From: an uncultured Eubacteriales bacterium
GTDB taxonomy: Bacteria; Bacillota; Clostridia; Lachnospirales; Bianqueaceae
Assembly (NCBI GenBank): GCA_902782895.1
Contig: CACZPA010000028.1
Location: 1-8,605, forward strand
Direction: 5' to 3'
Length of the DNA stretch: 8,605 bases
The notes under the pieces were generated by a model. It made no database searches, had not been told where the DNA came from, and saw only the letters and a list, made by a program, of their open reading frames with translations. Positions 1-5,318 of this stretch are shown in pieces; the stretch's first letter is position 1; the number at the start of each line of letters is the position of its first letter. A program made the translations under genes and the position numbers.

Positions 1-88
1 AATATAGACCGCAGAGGCGATTTCTCCGATGCCGACGACAATGCCGAGAGCCAGGGACAGAACATGCGCCGGACTGAAGCCTTCCCGT
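1..88 (-). other. unassigned left-edge segment downstream of a leftward promoter
   Basis: Read on the minus strand, this segment lies just downstream of a near-consensus promoter and runs off the window. One minus frame is open and strongly hydrophobic toward the edge (reads LSLALGIVVGIGEIASA), as expected for a membrane segment. However, that frame has no ATG, GTG or TTG after the predicted transcription start. The only ATG (complement of 63-65) is in another frame and lacks a well-spaced ribosome binding site. It may be the 5' leader of a gene outside the window, the start of an RNA, or part of a membrane-protein gene started from farther upstream. No function can be assigned. Confidence 0.2.
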
Positions 89-117
89 ATTATAGGGACA
101 GTTCCGGAAAAGGTCAA
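89..117 (-). promoter_or_regulatory. leftward sigma-A-type promoter
   Basis: On the minus strand, TTGACC (complement of 112-117) is followed after exactly 17 bp by TATAAT (complement of 89-94), 11 of 12 consensus positions. Transcription would start near 82 and leave the window to the left. It is back-to-back with the rightward promoter at 150-178, with 32 bp between the two -35 boxes. Confidence 0.5.
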
Positions 118-149
118 GCGTTTTCGGGCCCGTTCAGGATGTGTACATA

Positions 150-178
150 TTGTCAATCGCCTCTTCAAGTGATACAAT
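150..178 (+). promoter_or_regulatory. sigma-A promoter of the zinc-ribbon membrane protein operon
   Basis: TTGTCA (150-155), a 17-bp spacer and TACAAT (173-178), with a TGA extended -10 element directly upstream (170-172). It lies 24 bp before the first start codon. The predicted transcript begins near 185, next to the G-rich ribosome binding site, so the leader is very short. Confidence 0.7.
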
Positions 179-201
179 GAAACAAAAGGGGGGATCCGGC
201 C

Positions 202-1008
202 ATGGAGCAGATAACCGAGCTGATCACATGTCCAAACTGCGGCGCGGAATACGATAAACATTTGTCGAAATGTCCGTACTGTGATTATATCAATCCGGAA
301 GGCGCGGAAGAGAAGTATCTGGGCGATCTCGAGAAGGTGCGGCAGGAGCTGGATCATGTGGATGAGCTTGCGGCAGAGCATGTCAGAACAGAAGTCCGAA
401 ACAGCACAAAAAAACTGGTAAAAAGGCTGATTCTTATCGGAGTCGTCATTCTGGCTATCGTCGGGACGACTTTCCTGATAGATTATATCAATTCCAGAAG
501 ACATTATGATTATGAAATGACAGAAGCGGAGCTGCTCTGGCAGAAAGACGCCTTCGCAAAGCTGGACAGCCTGTACGAAAAAGGCTCTTATCAAGAGGCT
601 GCGGATCTTCTGAATACGTATATGGAAGAAGACCACCGGATCTGGGACTGGAAGCATTACAGCTTTATGAGCTGGTATATGGAATATCTTCAGATTCAGA
701 AAGAACTGAAAATGCTGGAGGAAGACGGCATCTGCAGTGAGGAGCTTGGCAAAATCCTGGTCCGGAATATGTTTGATTTTTATGATCTGAGCGATGAGAA
801 AATCGCCAGACAGAATCTGCAGGACGAGAACGAAGCGGTGGTTCTTGCCGCGTGCCGGGAGGAGATCGCGGAGGCAATCCATGAACGGCTTGGCTTTTCG
901 GAGGAGCAGATGACGCGGTTTTTAGAGGAAATCCGGGATGAGGACGGATATCTGAATCTGCGCAAATGCGATAAGATCGCGGTGGAATACTATCATCAGT
1001 TCAGATAA
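202..1008 (+). CDS. zinc-ribbon single-pass membrane protein, function unknown
   Basis: A 268-residue protein I cannot assign to a named function. Residues 10-27 form a zinc ribbon with two CxxC knuckles (C10/C13 and C24/C27). An acidic, coiled-coil-prone linker (about 35-70) leads to one hydrophobic membrane segment at about 76-94, flanked by Lys/Arg (KKLVKR before, SRR after). The remaining ~165 residues are acidic and helix-rich, including a TPR-like stretch around 120-145. With the Cys motif presumably cytoplasmic, the C-terminal domain would face outward; this orientation is inferred. The ATG is preceded by an AGGGGGG ribosome binding site at good spacing. It is the first gene of a three-gene operon; the next gene starts 12 nt after its stop and shares its architecture. 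A sensor or envelope-associated scaffold is possible but unproven. Confidence 0.85.
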   Translation: MEQITELITCPNCGAEYDKHLSKCPYCDYINPEGAEEKYLGDLEKVRQELDHVDELAAEHVRTEVRNSTKKLVKRLILIGVVILAIVGTTFLIDYINSRRHYDYEMTEAELLWQKDAFAKLDSLYEKGSYQEAADLLNTYMEEDHRIWDWKHYSFMSWYMEYLQIQKELKMLEEDGICSEELGKILVRNMFDFYDLSDEKIARQNLQDENEAVVLAACREEIAEAIHERLGFSEEQMTRFLEEIRDEDGYLNLRKCDKIAVEYYHQFR

Positions 1009-1020
1009 GAGAGGTAACCT

Positions 1021-1767
1021 ATGAAGTGTAAGTTTTGCGGCAGTAACCTTCAGATTGAAGACGAGAGATGCCCATACTGCGGGAGGCCTAATCCGCAGTA
1101 TATCAAGCACAGACGCGCGATGCAGGCATATCAGGAGGATTATCAGAACACCAAACAGGAGGTTCTGACGCATGTTTCAAAGCTGAACCGCCGAAGTGTG
1201 CGCATTACCATTGTCGCAGTACTGGTCGCGCTCTGCGCGGTGGCATTGGTCCTGTGCTTTATGGGTGACGAGATCCGCGACGCGCGTATCGAGAGGACGA
1301 TCGCTGCCAACAAAGAGACTTATGCGGAGCAGATACAGGAGTATATGGCGGAGGTCGATCCGATCAATCTCTATGAATTCGGCTATCGGAACCGTCTGAC
1401 ATATTCCAAGGCCATGGACGAGTATAATAAGGTTTTCTCGATTTCCATGTATTATCAGTATTTCTATAACTATACCATGGAGCTGATGACGGAAGGAATT
1501 CATGAGAAATACGAGACACTGGAAGAAAAATGCGAGTACATGGCACGCTATGTCGAAAACATTTATGAAAACCGTGAACGTCAGACATATGACAAGGATT
1601 ATTGCTATACTGAGGATAAGACGGCATACATGGATGCCATTGTTGAGAGGACGGAACTGCTGCTAAAGGCGTATTACGGGCTTTCGGAGGAAGAAATCGC
1701 ATCGGTGCCGACGCTTTCCCGCGCCAGACTGACGATTCTTTTAGCGGAGGGGTATGAGAATGAATAA
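1021..1767 (+). CDS. zinc-ribbon single-pass membrane protein, paralogous in layout to the preceding gene
   Basis: A 248-residue protein with an N-terminal zinc ribbon (C3/C6 and C17/C20), a short basic/helical linker, one membrane segment at about 60-80 preceded by the basic stretch KLNRRSVR, and a C-terminal helical domain rich in Tyr, Met and Glu. Domain order matches the gene at 202-1008, but sequence similarity outside the Cys knuckles is low by eye, so common descent is inferred from layout. The start is supported by AGAGG six nt upstream of the ATG. It is 12 nt from the preceding gene and overlaps the next gene's start by 8 nt, so the three are almost certainly cotranscribed and the third is likely translationally coupled. 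Zinc-ribbon membrane proteins of this shape are common in Firmicutes and mostly uncharacterised. Confidence 0.85.
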   Translation: MKCKFCGSNLQIEDERCPYCGRPNPQYIKHRRAMQAYQEDYQNTKQEVLTHVSKLNRRSVRITIVAVLVALCAVALVLCFMGDEIRDARIERTIAANKETYAEQIQEYMAEVDPINLYEFGYRNRLTYSKAMDEYNKVFSISMYYQYFYNYTMELMTEGIHEKYETLEEKCEYMARYVENIYENRERQTYDKDYCYTEDKTAYMDAIVERTELLLKAYYGLSEEEIASVPTLSRARLTILLAEGYENE

Positions 1768-2200
1768 GCGGATTTTAGGACAGAAGAACGGAAAGAATAC
1801 CGGGTTCAGCATTCTTGTAACGGCGTTGTGCTTTCTGCTTATCATTCTGATCGCGTTTGCGATAAAGCAGTCCGCGCCGTGGAAGTATGATTATTACGAG
1901 AAGCCGTCTGCGATTCTGATTACGTTGAATAACGGCCGCTATATAGACGCGCTGGATCAGGTCGTGCAGAACCGCGCGATGGGGATCGATGAAAAGACGG
2001 ATGCTGATTATGCGGTGCCTTACGCGGTCTGTGATTATTTCGAAGCATATTCTTATTATCTGGCCTACCAGCGTGTCGGAGACGAGGCGCGCGCGGCGGA
2101 GTATGAAAAGCGTATGCAGGCTTGCTATGACAAAATGGGGACACTGCAGTTTATGGCGGAAGATATACGTGAAGCACTGAATAAGGAAAGCACGGAATAA
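1760..2200 (+). CDS. small single-pass membrane protein with TPR-like helical domain
   Basis: A 146-residue protein without a zinc ribbon. It has a basic N-terminus (about 1-14), one hydrophobic segment at about 15-36, and an acidic helical domain. The segment NNGRYIDALDQV (57-68) resembles the GSYQEAADLL stretch of the first operon gene, suggesting the C-terminal domains are related. An in-frame ATG exists six nt earlier at 1754, but GGAGGGG at about 1747-1752 is correctly spaced only for the ATG at 1760, which is preferred. The start overlaps the previous stop codon by 8 nt, a typical translational coupling arrangement. No terminator is evident after the TAA, and the next gene has its own promoter 13 nt downstream. 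Function unknown; it probably works with the two upstream proteins. Confidence 0.8.
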   Translation: MNKRILGQKNGKNTGFSILVTALCFLLIILIAFAIKQSAPWKYDYYEKPSAILITLNNGRYIDALDQVVQNRAMGIDEKTDADYAVPYAVCDYFEAYSYYLAYQRVGDEARAAEYEKRMQACYDKMGTLQFMAEDIREALNKESTE

Positions 2201-2212
2201 GTCGCGGCGGTA

Positions 2213-2241
2213 TTGCTTTTACATTTGCGGTTTGTTATAAT
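2213..2241 (+). promoter_or_regulatory. sigma-A promoter of the lipoprotein gene
   Basis: TTGCTT (2213-2218), a 17-bp spacer, and a perfect TATAAT (2236-2241) with a TG extended -10 element at 2233-2234. Transcription would start near 2248, about 28 nt before the lipoprotein ATG. The strong -10 region indicates that the lipoprotein can be expressed separately from the upstream operon. Confidence 0.75.
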
Positions 2242-2261
2242 GCAGGTGATTGATTATAACA
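2233..2261. promoter_or_regulatory. perfect 9-bp inverted repeat over the -10 box, candidate operator
   Basis: TGTTATAAT (2233-2241) and ATTATAACA (2253-2261) are exact reverse complements separated by 11 bp. The left arm contains the whole -10 hexamer and the right arm abuts the AGGAGG ribosome binding site. The left arm precedes the expected transcription start, so a DNA-bound repressor fits better than an RNA hairpin. The protein that would bind is unknown. AT-rich -10 sequence raises the chance of coincidental symmetry. Confidence 0.45.
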
Positions 2262-2275
2262 GGAGGGATGACATC

Positions 2276-2707
2276 ATGAAACGGTTTTGGACAGTTCTGA
2301 TTGCGATTGCGCTGCTGGCAGGCGTTCTGGCATTCGCGGGATGCGGAGAGGATTCCGGTGACGGTTTTGAACTGCATTTTAAGAACGCTATGGAAGTTCG
2401 GATTGACAATGTGTACATTACTCCGCCTGAGAATGAATACTGGGGAGATCCCATTACGATTGCTCCTGTTCAGAAGGGCCATACGATCGGCTTCGATTTT
2501 AAAAAGTTTGACGGTGTATCTGGCAACATCTATGATATCGGCTTGATCGATGAAAACGCGATGGATTATGACCTTTATGAAGTGGTACTGACGACAGGCG
2601 ATACCATGGAGATGACCGGAAACGCGGACGCGGCGAAGCTGACCGTAACGCATGCGGACGGAAACAAGACGGAGTACGAAGCGATCATCTATCCTGACGA
2701 GTCATAA
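2276..2707 (+). CDS. putative lipoprotein with small beta-rich domain
   Basis: A 143-residue predicted secreted lipoprotein. The N-terminus MKRFW is followed by a hydrophobic core and AFAGC; C23 is the likely lipidated cysteine (Phe at -3 is less usual than Leu/Val). The mature ~120 residues lack long helices and read as short beta strands. They include FKNAMEVRIDNVYITP and a following YWGDP, reminiscent of small surface domains with an N-x-x-x-x-x-I-x-x-(L/V)-Y-(I/V)-(S/T)-P plus W-G pattern; this family recognition is from memory. The same frame is open back to 2213, but the ATG at 2276 is preferred because it follows AGGAGG and begins a proper signal peptide. It has its own promoter and a downstream terminator, so it is probably monocistronic. 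Function unknown. Confidence 0.8.
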   Translation: MKRFWTVLIAIALLAGVLAFAGCGEDSGDGFELHFKNAMEVRIDNVYITPPENEYWGDPITIAPVQKGHTIGFDFKKFDGVSGNIYDIGLIDENAMDYDLYEVVLTTGDTMEMTGNADAAKLTVTHADGNKTEYEAIIYPDES

Positions 2708-2739
2708 AGCTTCGTGCGTTGTATAAAGCAAATAACAGG

Positions 2740-2778
2740 GCCGGCGAGCTCTCCGGGCAGGATATCCGCCGGCTTTTT
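2740..2778 (+). terminator. intrinsic terminator after the lipoprotein gene
   Basis: GCCGGCG (2740-2746) pairs exactly with CGCCGGC (2767-2773), followed at once by five T residues. A further TCC/GGA pairing (2752-2754 with 2760-2762) is possible inside the 20-nt loop. It lies 32 nt after the lipoprotein stop codon and just before the next promoter. Confidence 0.75.
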
Positions 2779-2793
2779 GCTATGGATTGCACC

Positions 2794-2822
2794 TTGCGTA
2801 TTTACGGTTAATGTACTATAAT
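2794..2822 (+). promoter_or_regulatory. sigma-A promoter of the tcdA-hydrolase operon
   Basis: TTGCGT (2794-2799), a 17-bp spacer and a perfect TATAAT (2817-2822). The predicted start near 2829 leaves a leader of about 28 nt. This also argues against the in-frame ATG at 2827, which would sit at or before the transcription start. Confidence 0.7.
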
Positions 2823-2856
2823 TCTGATGTTCAAGCGTATACAAGGAGGTGCCGCG

Positions 2857-3588
2857 ATGATGGATAAAACAGCCCGGGAGGAAATGCTCTCCCGTACGGA
2901 GATGCTGATCGGCGCGGAAGCATTGGAAAAACTCGCGCGGGCGAGAGTCGCGGTTTTCGGCGTCGGCGGCGTTGGCGGTTATGTGACCGAAGCGCTCGCG
3001 AGATCCGGAATCGGACATCTGGATCTGATCGATCCGGACGCGGTCGCCTTTTCCAATCTGAACCGGCAGATTTACGCGCTGCGATCCACGGTCGGCAGGC
3101 CGAAGGTGGAAGTGGCCAGAGACAGAATTCTGGATATCAACCCGGAGTGCGAAGTCCGGACCTACCAGGTGTTTTTCCTGCCGGAGAATAAAGAACAGTT
3201 TGATTTTTCGCAGTATTCCTATATTGTGGACGCGATCGATACGGTCAGCGGGAAACTGGCGCTCGCGGAATGCGCGCAGGAAGCCGGCGTGCCGATGATC
3301 AGCGCGATGGGCGCCGGCAACAAGCTGGATCCGTCCCGCTTTGAGGTCGCGGACATCTATGAAACGTCGGTTTGCCCGCTCGCGAAGGTCATGCGGCAGG
3401 AGTGCCGTAAACGCGGCATCCGGCAACTGAAAGTCGTGTATTCCAAAGAAACTGCGCTCGCGGTAGGTGGACGCACGCCGGGATCGATTTCTTTTGTGCC
3501 CGGCGCGGCAGGGCTTGTCATCGCAGGCGCGGTCATCCGGGATCTGGCCGGTATAGAGGGGACGGATTCCCCGCAGAGGAGATCATAA
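2857..3588 (+). CDS. tcdA: tRNA threonylcarbamoyladenosine dehydratase (ThiF/MoeB/HesA family)
   Basis: A 243-residue E1-like adenylating enzyme. In the TcdA family it uses ATP to dehydrate and cyclise N6-threonylcarbamoyladenosine at tRNA position 37 to ct6A in the cytoplasm. The Rossmann nucleotide-binding loop GVGGVG is at 35-40, the acidic LIDPD at 57-61, NLNRQ at 67-71 supplies the family Asn/Arg, K83 follows in GRPK, and VDAIDT (124-129) contains the conserved Asp. The C-terminal part keeps the typical DIYETSVCPLAK (166-177) and GRTPGSISFVPGAAGL (205-220). Length is close to the ~265 residues of the E. coli protein. An ATG at 2827 in the same frame lacks a ribosome binding site; the ATG at 2857 follows AAGGAGGT with 7-nt spacing. 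MoeB or ThiF are less likely: no CxxC zinc knuckles or rhodanese domain is present, and no molybdopterin or thiamin genes are adjacent. Confidence 0.85.
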   Translation: MMDKTAREEMLSRTEMLIGAEALEKLARARVAVFGVGGVGGYVTEALARSGIGHLDLIDPDAVAFSNLNRQIYALRSTVGRPKVEVARDRILDINPECEVRTYQVFFLPENKEQFDFSQYSYIVDAIDTVSGKLALAECAQEAGVPMISAMGAGNKLDPSRFEVADIYETSVCPLAKVMRQECRKRGIRQLKVVYSKETALAVGGRTPGSISFVPGAAGLVIAGAVIRDLAGIEGTDSPQRRS

Positions 3589-4542
3589 ATGGGAGCAGCA
3601 GACATCGTTTTGCGGAAATACTGGGCCAGAAGACCGGAGAAGAGAAGATCCCTCCGGGCGGGTGCCGCAGAAGCCGCCTTGCATATGTATGGAAGCAAGA
3701 AGGTTTTTATCGATCCGGAGGCCTGTCAGCGTTATATCGAGGAGATGCGGGAGGAAAATAAAAAAGAAGTCCACGTCTCTCCGTTGATGATCGGGACACT
3801 GCACCTGCAGGAAGAGAATTTCGAAGGCATGCAGCTTTTCACGATCAACTCGGACGCGGACAATCCGGAGCGCATTCTGTATCTGCACGGCGGGTCCTAT
3901 ATTACACAGGCGATTACGGGACACTGGTTCTTTCTGTCGCAGATCGCGGCGAAGCTGGACATTCAGGCGATGATGCCTGTGTATCCGCTCGCGCCGGACC
4001 ATCAGTTTGAGGAAACCTACACCTTGCTCGACCATCTGTATATGAAGCTGGCCGAGGAGATGGACCTCGATAACCTGACGATCATGGGGGATTCCGCCGG
4101 CGGCGGACTTGCTGTGGGATTCTGCGAATATCTCGCGAAAACCGGCCGCAGACAGCCTGGGCACCTGATCCTGCTTTCACCGTGGCTGGATATCAGCATG
4201 TCCAACCCGGACATGGTGGAAATCGAGCCGAACGATCCGATGCTTGGCATCTATGGCCTGCGTGAAATGGGCAAGCTCTGGGCCGGAGACACGGATCCGA
4301 AGGATTACCGGCTGAGTCCGCTTTTCGGCGATGTCAGCGGTCTGCGGAACGTTCTGCTTTTTACCGGGACCCGGGAGATCTTCTATCCGGATATCTGGGC
4401 TTTTTATCAGAAGCTGAAGGCCGCCGGCGTTTTCTGCGAGTTTCACATCGGGGACGGACTCAATCATGTATATCCGATCTATCCGATTCCGGAAGGCGCG
4501 CAGGCAGAGAAGCGTATCTGCGAAGTGATCGATTACGTCTGA
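3589..4542 (+). CDS. alpha/beta hydrolase fold-3 (HSL-type) esterase
   Basis: A 317-residue predicted cytoplasmic carboxylesterase of the hormone-sensitive-lipase-like family. HGG at 100-102 is the oxyanion-hole motif, and S169 in GDSAGG (167-172) is the nucleophile. D268 after GTREIFYP and H293 in GLNHVYP are the likely remaining triad residues. YPLAPDHQF (132-140) is also typical of this family. No signal peptide is seen; the N-terminus is basic. The ATG directly follows the tcdA TAA with no gap, and its AGGAG site lies inside the last tcdA codons, so the genes are cotranscribed and probably coupled in translation. The natural ester is unknown. A functional link with tRNA modification is not obvious from sequence. 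A rightward terminator lies 74-105 nt beyond the stop. Confidence 0.85.
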   Translation: MGAADIVLRKYWARRPEKRRSLRAGAAEAALHMYGSKKVFIDPEACQRYIEEMREENKKEVHVSPLMIGTLHLQEENFEGMQLFTINSDADNPERILYLHGGSYITQAITGHWFFLSQIAAKLDIQAMMPVYPLAPDHQFEETYTLLDHLYMKLAEEMDLDNLTIMGDSAGGGLAVGFCEYLAKTGRRQPGHLILLSPWLDISMSNPDMVEIEPNDPMLGIYGLREMGKLWAGDTDPKDYRLSPLFGDVSGLRNVLLFTGTREIFYPDIWAFYQKLKAAGVFCEFHIGDGLNHVYPIYPIPEGAQAEKRICEVIDYV

Positions 4543-4580
4543 CCGGCGCGTGCCCGCTTCTTATCGGCTGTCTGACCGTG

Positions 4581-5306
4581 TCAGTGCCGTTCGTCCATAT
4601 CTATATAGCGTTCACAGAACCGTCCTGCAAAGGTCGGTTCTTTTTTTGCGATCGAAAGATGGGACACATCTCCGTAGGAAAGACAGCGGAACAGGGCGAT
4701 GCCTTCTTCACGCTCTTCGGAAGCAAGGGTGGTGACGGATGTCGTCCGTGCTAAGGTGTAGTGCCACAGAAGGACCGGCGAGACGTGGTACAGATAGGAA
4801 AGAAGCAGGCATTCTACGCCGAAATGGCAGACAAACGCGATGGTGTCGCGGTTTGGCCGCTCGGCGCGGTACCAGCGGCCCTCTCTGCGGTAGCCGTGTG
4901 AGGCCAGAATACTGTCAAATCCGGCGTAGACCTCACGCGCGGTTTCTTCGATGGGACCGGTCCGCATAAAAGGTGTCGTGAACCATTTGTCCGGATCCTG
5001 ATACTGCGGAATGTCCAGCCATTCGGAAGGCTTAAAGTCCCACGGAATGCGCTTTTCGCCGGTGACGGGATCGGTCAGGACCAGTGAAAACTCCTTGAGC
5101 CAGTCGCAGGTCGTAGCCGTCATTCCCATTTTCCGCAGGGCAGGGGCAGCGGTTGCCTGCGCTCTTCCGAGAGGGGATACATAGAAAGCCTTGATCGGAA
5201 GATTTTTCAGGTATTCGGAGAGGATCTCGGCTTCTTCAAAGCCCCTCTCGGTAAGCGTATCGTGCTCATAATCAGGATCGCCGTGACGGATAAAGAGTAT
5301 TTTCAT
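4581..5306 (-). CDS. histidine phosphatase (phosphoglycerate mutase-like) family protein
   Basis: A 241-residue member of the branch-1 histidine phosphatase superfamily, which transfers phosphate through a phospho-histidine. The N-terminus MKILFIRHGD carries the signature RHG (7-9), with H8 the likely phospho-acceptor. LTERG (18-22) and SPLGRAQATA (44-53, R48) are the usual phosphate-pocket motifs. E72 in LKEF is the probable proton donor, and H161 in CHFG completes the site. Residues ~85-150 form an extended insertion before the final His, as in phosphatases acting on larger or non-glycolytic substrates, so glycolytic mutase activity is unlikely; the substrate is unknown. The start is firm: AAGGAGG is 7 nt upstream and overlaps the stop codon of the upstream metallophosphoesterase gene, making it the second gene of a leftward operon. 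Its last codons also encode, in antisense, a terminator for the opposing operon. No clear leftward terminator was found downstream. Confidence 0.85.
   Translation of the reverse strand: MKILFIRHGDPDYEHDTLTERGFEEAEILSEYLKNLPIKAFYVSPLGRAQATAAPALRKMGMTATTCDWLKEFSLVLTDPVTGEKRIPWDFKPSEWLDIPQYQDPDKWFTTPFMRTGPIEETAREVYAGFDSILASHGYRREGRWYRAERPNRDTIAFVCHFGVECLLLSYLYHVSPVLLWHYTLARTTSVTTLASEEREEGIALFRCLSYGDVSHLSIAKKEPTFAGRFCERYIDMDERH
4616..4647 (+). terminator. intrinsic terminator embedded in the convergent gene
   Basis: AGAACCG (4616-4622) pairs with CGGTTCT (4635-4641). After a T-T mismatch, CCT/AGG extends the stem to a GCAA tetraloop (4627-4630), and the T-tract runs through 4647. The orientation serves the rightward tcdA-hydrolase transcript only; on the minus strand no T-tract follows the hairpin. 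It lies wholly within the last ~25 codons of the leftward histidine phosphatase gene. Confidence 0.75.
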
Positions 5307-5318
5307 CGCGGTTCCTCC

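Noticed and set aside
1..180. Plus-strand frame open from 1 to a TGA at 178-180
   Set aside because: Sixty stop-free codons are not rare at this base composition. The product has no recognisable features and the frame runs through both divergent promoters.
2213..2275. In-frame N-terminal extension of the lipoprotein to an ATG at 2213
   Set aside because: It would begin inside the -35 box, lacks a ribosome site and would bury the signal peptide; the ATG at 2276 has AGGAGG and a proper lipoprotein leader.
4537..4578. 9-bp direct repeat GTCTGACCG at 4537-4545 and 4570-4578
   Set aside because: Two short copies around a convergent gene junction are expected by chance; there is no element or attachment-site context.
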